Source: an uncultured Lachnospiraceae bacterium
GTDB taxonomy: Bacteria > Bacillota > Clostridia > Lachnospirales > Lachnospiraceae
Length of the DNA: 64,000 bases
NCBI GenBank assembly: GCA_902779445.1
Contig: CACZBM010000005.1
Location: forward strand, 1 to 64,000
Direction of reading: 5' to 3'
Part shown: positions 51,591-60,640 of the stretch, piece by piece
How the letters are laid out: each line of letters opens with the position of its first letter
Numbering within the stretch: the first letter of the stretch is position 1
Position numbers and translations under genes: made by a program
Notes under the pieces: model-generated
What the model was told of the DNA's origin: nothing
The model's database searches: none
Seen by the model: the letters and a program-made list of their open reading frames with translations, nothing else

Positions 51591-52837
51591 ATATTAAGCA
51601 GCTGGTCGTAGGTATCGACATTCTGGAAAATTACACATTAGTTTCTACATGTCAGGACCCGTCCCAGGGAGTAGTGACCTTTTCTGCGGATAAAGAAAAT
51701 GAGGATTTCAGGATACCGGTGGCGGCTTATAAACTGCCTGGCAGTGAAAAGTGGGTATTTGGAGAGGAAGCCGTTGCCCATGCGGATAAATTCGGCGAGA
51801 AATATAAGACCGACCTTTTGGGAAATGCCATAAAGGAAGCTGAAACATCAGGAATAGACAGGAACAGGCCGTCGATAGAAATACTCGGTAAGTTTATCTC
51901 ATTTTTACTTCATTTGCCGGAAGAAACCTTTACTTCCAGAGTAAATGCCCTTGTGATAACAAAAAGATATGTGGAGCCTCTGGCGCAGGCTGTGGTGACG
52001 GAAGCCGTTAAAGCCGCTGGTATAGGAATACCTTCAGTGCGGGTGATAAGCTATAACGAGAGCTTTTTCTTTTACGCCTTAAGTCAGCCGATCGGGCTTT
52101 GGAGAAGCGGGGTTCAGCTGTATGATTACTCTGACAAACTATTCGAATCCATAAATATGTCGATCGACCACAGTACCACCCCGGCTCTCGTAAAGACCGA
52201 AAAGACTGTTCGTGAAGATATGATACCCTTTTTCGGCGGTGACAGGAGAAAGCTGGATGAAAGGTTTCTTCAGATCGCCACAGAGGATCTGAAAAGATCC
52301 GTTTCAGGCACCTATCTTACAGGAGAAGCCTTTAATGAGAGGTGGGAACAGAAGACACTACGGTTCATCTGTACGAGATCCAGGGCTTTTAAGGGACAGA
52401 ACCTCTATACCAAGGGTGCCTGTTACGCCGCAGCTGATGATGTAAAGCTTATCAGGATAAGTCAGAGGTATTTATTCCTGGATGAAGATTCCATAATGAC
52501 AAATGTAAGTGTGAGAGCGCTCTCCGGCGGCAGAGAGGTGCTGCTCCCGGTTTCCGATGCCGGTGAAAAGTGGTATAGGGCCGGAAAGAGCCTGGAAGTT
52601 CTCTTAAGCCACGACCGGGAAGTAATAGTAGTTCTCACGGATATAAAGGATCATAACGAAAGAAATGTCGTAATGCGTCTTGACTGGCTGCCGGAGAGAC
52701 CGGACAGAGCAAGCAGGGTAAGACTTGATTTTAAATTCCTGACACCGGAAAAGATCAGGATCACTGTACAGGATCTTGGTTTTGGTGAGATATTCAGGTC
52801 TACCGGAGAGAAAAGAGAAGAGGATATACTGCTGTGA
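51587..52837 (+). CDS. DUF5716-type degenerate Hsp70/actin-like protein
   Basis: 416 residues, TTG start at 51587 overlapping the preceding stop, with AGAGGA upstream. VVGIDILENYTLVST at the start is placed like the phosphate-1 loop of Hsp70/actin ATPases but lacks the usual Thr/Gly. VRVISYNESFFFYAL, FFGGDRRKLDERFL and YTKGACYAAADD fall where Hsp70 has its connect, GG-x-D and adenosine motifs. The C-terminal ~100 residues are beta-rich like a substrate domain. I associate it with DUF5716. ATP binding is uncertain. Lies between the giant solenoid and a TPR protein. Confidence 0.65.
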   Translation: MNIKQLVVGIDILENYTLVSTCQDPSQGVVTFSADKENEDFRIPVAAYKLPGSEKWVFGEEAVAHADKFGEKYKTDLLGNAIKEAETSGIDRNRPSIEILGKFISFLLHLPEETFTSRVNALVITKRYVEPLAQAVVTEAVKAAGIGIPSVRVISYNESFFFYALSQPIGLWRSGVQLYDYSDKLFESINMSIDHSTTPALVKTEKTVREDMIPFFGGDRRKLDERFLQIATEDLKRSVSGTYLTGEAFNERWEQKTLRFICTRSRAFKGQNLYTKGACYAAADDVKLIRISQRYLFLDEDSIMTNVSVRALSGGREVLLPVSDAGEKWYRAGKSLEVLLSHDREVIVVLTDIKDHNERNVVMRLDWLPERPDRASRVRLDFKFLTPEKIRITVQDLGFGEIFRSTGEKREEDILL

Positions 52838-53655
52838 CCTATGAATGTATAGGAAAAAGGAGTGAAAAGCCCTATATCATAAGAGATACCCAGACAGGGA
52901 TCTATTCGATCGAAGAACTTCTCTACTATATCAGGGAGAATATCTTCATGCTGGACCCTGCGGATTATGGAAGATCCTTGTCGAAATTTATCAGGAGAGA
53001 TCTGGGATTACAGGAACTGGGTGAGAAGTATGAGCTGATGCTGAATGAGGAGAGATCCTTTGCGGACAGGATGTGCATGCTCTATTTCCACACCGGTTTT
53101 GCAGGAGAGGCTGAGACAGAAACCATTAGAAAAGCTCTTACCATGAGTGAGCACATGAGTAATAATGACGCCCACAGGGTTAAGGGTGATTTTTACTTTA
53201 AGAGCGGCAGAACTGCAGAAGCGGTCATTGAGTATCAGGCAGCATTAAGTCTTATTGATGAAGAACAGGATCCACATGATGCAGCGAAACTTCTGTCGGG
53301 TATCGGAAGCGCTGCGGCCAGGAATTTTAAGTTTGAGAGAGCCAGAAGCTATCTTGAACACGCACATTCTCTAATGCCGGAGGATCCGGGGATACTGGAT
53401 AAGCTCATCGCAGCGTCAAGGCTTGAAATGAATGACGAAAAGTTCCTTGAATACATGAGTGAGAAAAATATCCCCGAGAATATCTATTCAAGGGTTTTGG
53501 ACAAGATAAATAACGCAGAAAAAAAGGCGCTTAAAAGCGAGTCTGCAAAAGCTCTTAGTGACGCCAGAAAAGCAAAGAGAGACGGAAACTATTCTGAATA
53601 CGTGCGTATCAGAAAAAATGTCCTGAAGGACTGGAAGAGAAAATACAGGAATTGA
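52834..53655 (+). CDS. TPR-type helical-repeat protein
   Basis: 273 residues, GTG start overlapping the preceding stop (GTGA), with AGAGG upstream. The N-terminal ~70 residues contain IYSIEELLYYIRENIFMLDP, a conserved-looking helical pair. Residues ~110-205 hold tandem helix pairs of TPR type (GDFYFKSGRTAEAVIEYQAA, FERARSYLEHAHSLMPEDPG). The C-terminus is a basic coiled coil. Such a protein would scaffold contacts between the Hsp70-like and membrane proteins of the operon; this is inference. Confidence 0.65.
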   Translation: MTYECIGKRSEKPYIIRDTQTGIYSIEELLYYIRENIFMLDPADYGRSLSKFIRRDLGLQELGEKYELMLNEERSFADRMCMLYFHTGFAGEAETETIRKALTMSEHMSNNDAHRVKGDFYFKSGRTAEAVIEYQAALSLIDEEQDPHDAAKLLSGIGSAAARNFKFERARSYLEHAHSLMPEDPGILDKLIAASRLEMNDEKFLEYMSEKNIPENIYSRVLDKINNAEKKALKSESAKALSDARKAKRDGNYSEYVRIRKNVLKDWKRKYRN

Positions 53656-53668
53656 TGAGGGTTAAAAT

Positions 53669-54877
53669 TTGAATCCGATCAAGTGGCTCAAAAATAAAAT
53701 AGAATCCGTCAGGTATGGCGATCTCTTTTTCGAAGAATACGACGATGACAACGAAAAGGAAACTGTCCGTGAGGATAACGGCCCTATAAAACGGGACTCT
53801 GTTAATATGCGCTCCAAGAATCAGAGGGAGAGATATATTGAGAACTGCTGTGAGCAGATGATAGAAGCGGATAAAGAGATCGAGCGCTCCCGTATGGAGT
53901 ACAGACTTGTTACCGAGTACCTCACGGATATTGAAGTGATCGAAGCCCTGCCCAATGATTCCAAGAGAAGACTCTCAAAGATCGCAGAGAAGATCAATAA
54001 CTTAAGCGAACAGAACAGAGCAAATACCAAGAGTCTGGGTCTTATTTCAGAAGAACGTTACCGCATACTCTTAAAGAACGAAGCACAGGTCCCGGACGAT
54101 ATCAATAACATGAAAAAAAATGAAGAGTTTAAGGAGCTGGTGCGGCAGGATCTTCAAAAACTTGAGGGAGAAAAGGCGGTAAGCGATTTTAAGATAAGGG
54201 AACTCAGGAGTACCATGCGGAATATGAAAAACATGGTGGTCATAACCTTTGTTTTCGGGGTTGCGCTGGTGATCATGTTAAGTATTCTTGAATTCGTACT
54301 TCTCATGCATGCGGAAGTCGGTTTTCTGGCAACGGCTTTTCTCGCCGCAGGTGCATTTATTTACGAATATCTCACATATTCCAAATCTGTCCGTGAGCTT
54401 GAACGGACTGAAAGATATCTCAATGCGGTCATTTCAGAGCTTAACAAGGTGAAGATAAGGTTTGTAAATACCAGTAACCTTCTGGAATATGAGTATATGA
54501 AATACAGTGTGAATGCGTCAGACGAGCTTGCCTATCAGTGGGACTGCTATATCGAGGAGAAAAAGGCAAGACAGGCAATGGAGAGAGCGGACAGCGCACT
54601 TTCTGCAGAGCGTACCGCGCTTCTCAAGGAACTCAGGAGTATCCGGATCAAGGATCCTGCGATCTGGCTTAACAGATGTGATGCTCTTGTAAATCCGGGT
54701 GAAATGGTGGAAGTCAGGCATGAACTCTTTGAAAGACGCTCAAGCCTTCGTAAGAGGATAGAATACAATACCGAGACCAGGGATATTTCCAGAGATGAGA
54801 TCAATTCAATAGTGAAGGAATATCCTGAATACGGACAGGAGGTTTTAAATATAGTCTCTTCCTATGGACCGGTGTGA
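53669..54877 (+). CDS. coiled-coil protein with central membrane hairpin
   Basis: 402 residues, TTG start with GATGAGGG seven bases upstream. Long coiled coil (~55-185), then two adjacent spans (~190-212 FVFGVALVIMLSILEFVLL; ~216-234 GFLATAFLAAGAFIYEYL), then a second coiled coil (~240-400). The short loop between spans makes a membrane hairpin with both coiled coils on the same, probably cytoplasmic, side. No family recognised. It is the only membrane component of the four-gene operon, and probably its anchor. Convergent with the next gene. Confidence 0.65.
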   Translation: MNPIKWLKNKIESVRYGDLFFEEYDDDNEKETVREDNGPIKRDSVNMRSKNQRERYIENCCEQMIEADKEIERSRMEYRLVTEYLTDIEVIEALPNDSKRRLSKIAEKINNLSEQNRANTKSLGLISEERYRILLKNEAQVPDDINNMKKNEEFKELVRQDLQKLEGEKAVSDFKIRELRSTMRNMKNMVVITFVFGVALVIMLSILEFVLLMHAEVGFLATAFLAAGAFIYEYLTYSKSVRELERTERYLNAVISELNKVKIRFVNTSNLLEYEYMKYSVNASDELAYQWDCYIEEKKARQAMERADSALSAERTALLKELRSIRIKDPAIWLNRCDALVNPGEMVEVRHELFERRSSLRKRIEYNTETRDISRDEINSIVKEYPEYGQEVLNIVSSYGPV

Positions 54878-54887
54878 CGGTGAGGGG

Positions 54888-56084
54888 CTATATTCCAAGG
54901 ATCTGCTTCTTTTTGGCAGTGAATTCTTCTTCGGTGATGATGCCTGAATCAAGGAGCTTTCGAAGCTCAATAAGGGAATCGTATTCCTTATTGCCGGAAG
55001 GCTGCGGTACGGCATTTGAAGAAGTGTTGAGCATGGATGAACGCTGCTGCATCATACCCCAGGCATTCATTGTTCCGCCCAGTCTGTGGGTTATACCGGA
55101 ATTTGCGTGAGAGGATTCTTTTTGAAGCTCCTCCGCTTCTTTTTTTCTGGCCTCTTCTTCCTGAAGCATCATCTGCCTCATGGCATTCTGTTCCTCTTCA
55201 AACTTTAAGCAGCGCTGCCTTTCCTCTTCCTGACGCTCCTTTTCCTGCTGTTCTTCAAGTAAAACCCTTTCGGTTTCTGCTTTAAGCTCCCTTATCAGAC
55301 GCAGAAAAGTACCGAAGGTCTTATCAAATTCATGTCCGAGATCCGTGGAATCATTTATGATGTAGAAAAAAAACTCACCCTTGTATATTAACTTCACCTT
55401 AAGGCTTCTGCGGCCTTTTTCACCCTCATAACGGAATCCGGAACCGGGTTTCAGAACGGTCATGGCAGGAGAAGTGTCAAGAGCGGTCTCATTTCCGTTA
55501 ATAAAAGTACGGATTTCAGGGAGGTTCTTTTCATTAAGAGAGATATCATAACGCTGGAAGCCGTTATCAATACACTTTACATCGGTAAAATTCAGAAGAC
55601 GGTACGCAGTATTGGAATTTGTCTGCATGATAAAGAGTTTTTTCGTTGTAAAGTTAAATATGATATCGTGTCTCGGACGTACACAATCTTTGAGGGATTC
55701 CTCAAAGTATGCGGCATCATGCTTTAATGAAAAACCGGTGGGATCTAAATAATATTCACCGGAAACGGTCACATAGTTCTGTACACAGTCTTTGCATAAA
55801 GGCTTCCTGTCCCTGGTATAGCGGTCTATAAAAGTATCGGAACGACCACAGACGCAGCAGCCATCGTCATTTATTTTCTTGTAATACGGCGTAGTGGAAG
55901 GACAGGTGGAAGGATCTGCCAGATAAATAAGAAGCTCTGACGGAGTGAAATCCTTTATAGGAACCGGATCTCCCAGCATGCGCTGGATGGATTTGGCACA
56001 GTTGGGGCATAAAAGTGCATTGCCTTTTATTGTAACCCCGGCTGTATTAAAGCGCATATTGCAGATGCTGCAAGTGTTGGTCAT
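54888..56084 (-). CDS. zinc-ribbon and SHOCT-domain protein
   Basis: 398 residues. The N-terminus has several CxxC pairs (CSICNMRF, CPNCAKS, CCVCGR, CKDC), giving two zinc ribbons. The middle (~120-255) looks like a beta-rich PH/GRAM-like domain. A Glu/Gln/Arg-rich coiled coil (~265-325) leads to a C-terminal SHOCT motif (DSLIELRKLLDSGIITEEEF, ~368-390). SHOCT segments are short oligomerisation modules. Convergent with the DUF5717 operon with an 11-base gap; whether they work together is unknown. Confidence 0.75.
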   Translation of the reverse strand: MTNTCSICNMRFNTAGVTIKGNALLCPNCAKSIQRMLGDPVPIKDFTPSELLIYLADPSTCPSTTPYYKKINDDGCCVCGRSDTFIDRYTRDRKPLCKDCVQNYVTVSGEYYLDPTGFSLKHDAAYFEESLKDCVRPRHDIIFNFTTKKLFIMQTNSNTAYRLLNFTDVKCIDNGFQRYDISLNEKNLPEIRTFINGNETALDTSPAMTVLKPGSGFRYEGEKGRRSLKVKLIYKGEFFFYIINDSTDLGHEFDKTFGTFLRLIRELKAETERVLLEEQQEKERQEEERQRCLKFEEEQNAMRQMMLQEEEARKKEAEELQKESSHANSGITHRLGGTMNAWGMMQQRSSMLNTSSNAVPQPSGNKEYDSLIELRKLLDSGIITEEEFTAKKKQILGI

Positions 56085-56189
56085 GATATGCGAAACTGCC
56101 TTTCAGAAAGAAATATTAACTTAATTATATTATATTCCCTTTGAAAATCAACTAATTCAGCATATATATTCAAAAAGACCGAATATTTC

Positions 56190-56218
56190 TTGATACTGGT
56201 AGTCTATTACGATATAAT
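56190..56218 (+). promoter_or_regulatory. sigma-A promoter of purBA
   Basis: TTGATA (56190-56195), 17-base spacer, TATAAT (56213-56218). Just upstream, GACCGAATATT resembles a single PurR box (core CCGAAC) with one mismatch. Confidence 0.8.
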
Positions 56219-56262
56219 AATAACCTGTGTTTAGACAAAGGTCTTATTTATAAGGAGATAAT

Positions 56263-57714
56263 ATGTCAGACAGAGATAAATATATAAGTCCGCTGTCGGG
56301 AAGATACGCGTCGAAGGAAATGCAGTATATCTTTTCACAGGAAAAGAAGTTCAAGACCTGGAGGAAGCTTTGGATAGCTCTTGCTGAAACGGAGATGGAG
56401 CTCGGGCTTCCGGAGGTTACAAAAGAAAAGATAGATGAGCTTAAAAGCCATGCTGAGGATATTAATTTTGAGGTGGCTGAGAAAAGAGAAAAAGAAGTAC
56501 GCCATGATGTGATGAGCCATGTGTACGCATATGGTGTTCAGTGTCCAAAGGCTGCAGGCATAATCCATCTCGGAGCTACCAGCTGCTATGTGGGTGACAA
56601 TACCGATATCATCCTTATGAGAGAAGCTCTTGAGCTCACAGAGAAAAAGCTTGTAGGTGTCATAAGGAAACTCAGGGATTTTGCTGATAAATATAAAAAG
56701 CAGTCCACCCTTGCTTTCACTCATTTTCAGCCTGCACAGCCCACTACAGTGGGAAAGAGGGCGACCCTCTGGATGCAGGAATTTGTGATGGATCTGGAGG
56801 ACCTGAAATATGTGAAGTCTTCCCTTAAGCTTCTTGGTTCCAAGGGTACCACGGGTACACAGGCCAGCTTCAAAGAGCTTTTCCACGGAGACCTTGATAA
56901 GATCAGGAAGATAGATCCCATGATCGCAGAAAAGATGGGATTTGAAGCATGTGTTCCGGTTTCCGGCCAGACCTATTCCAGAAAGACGGATACAAGGGTC
57001 TTAAATGTTCTTGCAGGGATCGCAGCCAGCGCCCACAAAATGAGTAATGATATCAGGCTTCTCCAGCACTTAAAGGAAGTGGAAGAACCCTTTGAAAAGA
57101 ACCAGATAGGTTCAAGCGCCATGGCATACAAGAGAAATCCCATGAGATCTGAGAGGATAGCGAGTCTTTCCAGATATGTGCTCTGTGATGCTCTTAATCC
57201 TGCCATTACTTCTTCAGTACAGTGGTTTGAAAGAACGCTTGATGATTCTGCCAATAAGAGACTGTCAGTTGCAGAAGGGTTCCTTGCTGCAGACGGGATC
57301 CTGGATCTTGTGTTAAATGTGACGGACGGACTGGTGGTTTATCCCAAGGTCATCGAGAAGCACTTTATGGAAGAACTGCCCTTCATGGCTACAGAGAATA
57401 TCATGATGGACTGTGTGGAAAAAGGCGGCGACCGCCAGGAACTCCATGAGGTGATAAGAGAAAACTCGATGCTGGCAGGCCGTCATGTTAAGGAAGAAGG
57501 GAAGAGCAACGATCTCTTAAAACTCCTTTCTGAAGATGAGAGACTTGGAAAGAAGTTTGGTATCACCGAAGAGGAATTAAAGAAGAATCTGAAACCCGAA
57601 AACTACATCGGGCTCTCGGACATTCAGGTGGAAGATTACATCAGACAGTTTATCGATCCCCTGCTTCAGGAATATGGGGATGTTTCGGATATAAAAGCTG
57701 ATATTACAGTTTGA
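56263..57714 (+). CDS. purB: adenylosuccinate lyase
   Basis: 483 residues. The fumarase/aspartase signature is GSSAMAYKRNPMRSERI; THFQPAQPTTVGKR and GATSCYVGDN are further family blocks. It cleaves SAICAR and adenylosuccinate in purine synthesis. AAGGAGATA precedes the ATG, with a consensus promoter upstream. The stop is 17 bases before purA, so both AMP steps are co-transcribed. Confidence 0.96.
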   Translation: MSDRDKYISPLSGRYASKEMQYIFSQEKKFKTWRKLWIALAETEMELGLPEVTKEKIDELKSHAEDINFEVAEKREKEVRHDVMSHVYAYGVQCPKAAGIIHLGATSCYVGDNTDIILMREALELTEKKLVGVIRKLRDFADKYKKQSTLAFTHFQPAQPTTVGKRATLWMQEFVMDLEDLKYVKSSLKLLGSKGTTGTQASFKELFHGDLDKIRKIDPMIAEKMGFEACVPVSGQTYSRKTDTRVLNVLAGIAASAHKMSNDIRLLQHLKEVEEPFEKNQIGSSAMAYKRNPMRSERIASLSRYVLCDALNPAITSSVQWFERTLDDSANKRLSVAEGFLAADGILDLVLNVTDGLVVYPKVIEKHFMEELPFMATENIMMDCVEKGGDRQELHEVIRENSMLAGRHVKEEGKSNDLLKLLSEDERLGKKFGITEEELKKNLKPENYIGLSDIQVEDYIRQFIDPLLQEYGDVSDIKADITV

Positions 57715-57731
57715 GATTGAGGAGGAATTGT

Positions 57732-59027
57732 ATGGTAAAAGCGGTTGTAGGTGTTAACTGGGGTGATGAGGGAAAAGGAAAGATCACCGATACGTTAGCG
57801 GAAAATGCGGATATTGTCATCCGTTTCCAGGGAGGAGCAAATGCAGGACACACCATAGTAAACGACTATGGTAAGTTTGCACTGCATCTTCTTCCATCCG
57901 GTGTATTCCATCAGAATATTATGAATATTTTGGGAAACGGTGTTGCTTTTGATATAGATAAGTTCGTGAATGAGATCGAAGATATCACATCAAAGGGAGT
58001 TCCGAAGCCACAGATCATGATATCCGACAGGGTTCAGGTGATGATGCCCTACCATGTTCTTTTTGATACCTTAGAGGAGGCAAGGCTTGCCGGAAAGTCT
58101 TTCGGATCCACTAAATCAGGTATAGCGCCTTTCTATTCAGATAAGTTTGCAAAGATCGGATGGCAGATAAACGAATTCTACCAGGATGATGATGCCCTGA
58201 TGGAAAAGATAAACAGGGTGGCGGATCAGAAGAACGCACTCCTTGAAAATCTCTACCACACCGATAAGATCGACAGGGAAGGGCTTCTTAACTGGATAAA
58301 GGAGAGAAGGGATAAGGTAGCACCTTACCTCGGGAACGTTTCCCTTTACCTTCACGATGCCATTAAGGAGAATAAGACGATTCTCTTAGAAGGACAGCTT
58401 GGAACCATGAAGGATCCTGATCACGGGATCTATCCTATGGTCACTTCATCCAGCCCCATTGCCGGATACGGTGCTATAGGAGCAGGAATACCGCCTTATG
58501 AGATCAAGCAGATAGTGGCTGTTTCCAAGGCATATTCATCAGCTGTCGGAGCCGGAGCTTTTGTATCCGAGATCTTCGGTGACGAGGCAGTGGCTCTTCG
58601 TAATCATGGCGGTGACGGTGGTGAATACGGAGCTACAACCGGACGTCCCAGAAGAGTGGGGTGGTATGATATCGTGGCATCGAGATATGGATGCAGACTT
58701 CAGGGAGCTACTGATGTGGCGTTTACAGTACTTGATGACCTTGGGTACCTTGATGAGATCCCCGTATGCGTGGCATACGAGCTTGACGGTAAAGAAATAC
58801 ACGAATTCCCGGTTACCCGTGATCTTGAACGTTGCAAGCCGGTTATCAAGGTATTTAAGGGTTGGAAATGTGATATCAGGGGAATAAGTAAATTTGAGGA
58901 TCTTCCGAAAGAAGCTCAGGACTATGTTAATTTCATAGAAAAAGAGCTGGGATATCCCATAACCATAGTCAGCAACGGTCCCGCCAGAACAGACATCATC
59001 TACAGGGAGTCAAAGCTGAAAGGATAG
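57732..59027 (+). CDS. purA: adenylosuccinate synthetase
   Basis: 431 residues from ATG 57732, which has GGAGGAATTG directly upstream; a TTG at 57711 would overlap purB without benefit. WGDEGKGK is the GTP-binding P-loop, NAGHTIV and TTGRPRRVGW are conserved substrate loops. It converts IMP and Asp to adenylosuccinate, the substrate of PurB encoded just upstream. Confidence 0.97.
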   Translation: MVKAVVGVNWGDEGKGKITDTLAENADIVIRFQGGANAGHTIVNDYGKFALHLLPSGVFHQNIMNILGNGVAFDIDKFVNEIEDITSKGVPKPQIMISDRVQVMMPYHVLFDTLEEARLAGKSFGSTKSGIAPFYSDKFAKIGWQINEFYQDDDALMEKINRVADQKNALLENLYHTDKIDREGLLNWIKERRDKVAPYLGNVSLYLHDAIKENKTILLEGQLGTMKDPDHGIYPMVTSSSPIAGYGAIGAGIPPYEIKQIVAVSKAYSSAVGAGAFVSEIFGDEAVALRNHGGDGGEYGATTGRPRRVGWYDIVASRYGCRLQGATDVAFTVLDDLGYLDEIPVCVAYELDGKEIHEFPVTRDLERCKPVIKVFKGWKCDIRGISKFEDLPKEAQDYVNFIEKELGYPITIVSNGPARTDIIYRESKLKG

Positions 59028-59035
59028 AAAGCTGA

Positions 59036-59302
59036 TGTCATTCTGAGCGCAGCGAAGAATCCCTTTTATACCGTGCGGGGCATACTCGCACCCGGTGCTC
59101 GTAAACATGCCCGAAAAACATCCACCGGATGTTTTTCCATTCTGAGCGTAGCGAAGAATCTCTTAAGATCCTTCGGACTGAAGCCCTCAGGATGACAATC
59201 GGATGTCATTCTGAGCGCAGCGAAGAATCTCTTAAGATCCTTCGGACTGAAGCCCTCAGGATGACAATCGGATGTCATTCTGAGCGTAGCGAAGAATCTC
59301 TT
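59036..59302. repeat. CTCAGAATGACA-family repeats, 69-bp tandem units
   Basis: A first arm (ATTCTGAGCGCAGCGAAGAA) lies at 59039. Two near-identical 69-bp units follow at 59138-59206 and 59207-59275, with a partial third to 59302. Each unit contains both arms (CATTCTGAGCG ... CCCTCAGGATGACA), so a complete palindrome has been duplicated. Open frames here (HSERSEES-type peptides) are artefacts of the repeat. The remaining 59303-59441 holds only a promoter. Confidence 0.85.
59114..59136. terminator. perfect hairpin, likely purA terminator
   Basis: AAAAACATCC pairs with GGATGTTTTT around ACC. The flanking A and T runs would let it act in both directions. Confidence 0.7.
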
Positions 59303-59345
59303 GGGAACCGGATGGGATTCCGAGGGAATATATTTAGTGGATTAT

Positions 59346-59375
59346 TTGCTAACAACATACAAGTTGTGGTATTAT
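59346..59375 (+). promoter_or_regulatory. sigma-A promoter of the DUF3048 lipoprotein gene
   Basis: TTGCTA (59346-59351), 18-base spacer, TATTAT (59370-59375). Confidence 0.55.
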
Positions 59376-59441
59376 ATCAAGCGTGTTGTTATACGGCATC
59401 ACCTGATGCAATATGAGTATTATTTTTAGAGAGGAATCATT

Positions 59442-60578
59442 ATGAAAAGAAATATAAGCTGTTTACTAATTCTTGGACTTACGGCATCCCTCCTTTTTAC
59501 TGGATGCGGGAAGAAAAAGGAAGAGGCAAAGGCTCCCACAGAGCCCAGTGAAGAGGCTCCGATCATAGCGGTTGAAGCACCTGAAGAGCCGGCTCCCGAA
59601 CCTGAGGTTAAAGAAGAGGAAGAGGAAGTGGAAGTTCCTCCGGAAGGAAAGTATGCAAGTGAGCTTACAGGTGAATGGATCGACGAATCCTTGAAGGATC
59701 AGAGACCTATCGCTGTTATGGTTGATGACGAGAAGACAGCTCTTCCCCACTACGGAATATCCACATCGGATATCGTATACGAAATGGTTAACTCCACACA
59801 GAATGAGGGTGTTACCCGTTTCATGGTAATGGTTAAGGACTGGGACAATATAAAGCAGCTCGGTTCCATCAGAAGTACGAGACCCACAAACCTTCAGATC
59901 TTCCCTGAATGGAATGCGGTGCTCTGCCATGACGGAGGTCCCTTCTGGAACGACAATTTCTATGCAAATGTATTCGTAGAGAGATTCAGCGGTACATTCT
60001 CCAGAGTAGATAACGGAAAGCCCAGGGAATTTACTGAGTACATCCTTCCCGGCGACCTTGAGAAGAACTTTAAGAATACAGGATACAGCACAACATATAA
60101 TGAGTACTATTCAGGACTTCCTCATTATCAGTTTGCTTCCCATACAAAGCCCAATGATCTGTCACAGTACAGTGATGCTAAGAAGTGCGAGAAGATATCG
60201 CTTCCTTTCCACCACAATAATCCCTGGCTTGAGTATGACAGCGAAAGCCAGACATACAAGTATTTCCAGTACAACCAGAAGGAAGTGGATGCAGGTAACG
60301 GCAATGAGCAGATCGCTTTTACCAACCTCCTTCTCCAGAACGCAAGGCTTGAGCAGTTGGATGATCACGGATACATGATGTACTATCCCAGTGAGTCTAA
60401 CCGTGATGGCTGGTTCATCACCCAGGGTAAGGCTATACCTGTTAAGTGGACTAAGCAGAATGACCTTGATGCTACCCGTTACTATGACATGGATGGTAAT
60501 GAGATAAAGATCAATGTCGGAAAGACTTATGTTGCGCTTATCCGTGAAGAGGAATGGGATAATATTGAAATGGAATAA
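59442..60578 (+). CDS. DUF3048-domain lipoprotein (YerB-like)
   Basis: 378 residues. Signal peptide with lipobox LLFTGC (Cys22), then a Pro/Glu-rich linker (~25-65) and the DUF3048 domain: RPIAVMVDDEKTALPHYGIS, YEMVNSTQNEGVTRFMVM and LGSIRSTRPTNLQI. The C-terminal half (~230-378) matches the second DUF3048 subdomain, with KTYVALIREEEWDNI at the end. A surface lipoprotein; the family is poorly characterised, and its link to cell-wall or spore processes is uncertain. AGAGAGGAAT before the ATG. Confidence 0.88.
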   Translation: MKRNISCLLILGLTASLLFTGCGKKKEEAKAPTEPSEEAPIIAVEAPEEPAPEPEVKEEEEEVEVPPEGKYASELTGEWIDESLKDQRPIAVMVDDEKTALPHYGISTSDIVYEMVNSTQNEGVTRFMVMVKDWDNIKQLGSIRSTRPTNLQIFPEWNAVLCHDGGPFWNDNFYANVFVERFSGTFSRVDNGKPREFTEYILPGDLEKNFKNTGYSTTYNEYYSGLPHYQFASHTKPNDLSQYSDAKKCEKISLPFHHNNPWLEYDSESQTYKYFQYNQKEVDAGNGNEQIAFTNLLLQNARLEQLDDHGYMMYYPSESNRDGWFITQGKAIPVKWTKQNDLDATRYYDMDGNEIKINVGKTYVALIREEEWDNIEME

Positions 60579-60606
60579 GGCGCAAGACAGAGTATTTTTG
60601 CAGCTT

Positions 60607-60637
60607 ACCCGCAAACTGTATGGTTTGCGGGTATTTT
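60607..60637 (+). terminator. intrinsic terminator after the DUF3048 gene
   Basis: ACCCGCAAAC (60607-60616) pairs perfectly with GTTTGCGGGT (60623-60632), followed by ATTTT. Confidence 0.85.
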
Positions 60638-60640
60638 AAA

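Noticed and set aside
59066..59416. Open frames on both strands with HSERSEES/CHPEGFSPKD-type peptides
   Set aside because: They translate the 69-bp palindromic repeat; such peptides are well-known artefacts of this intergenic repeat type.
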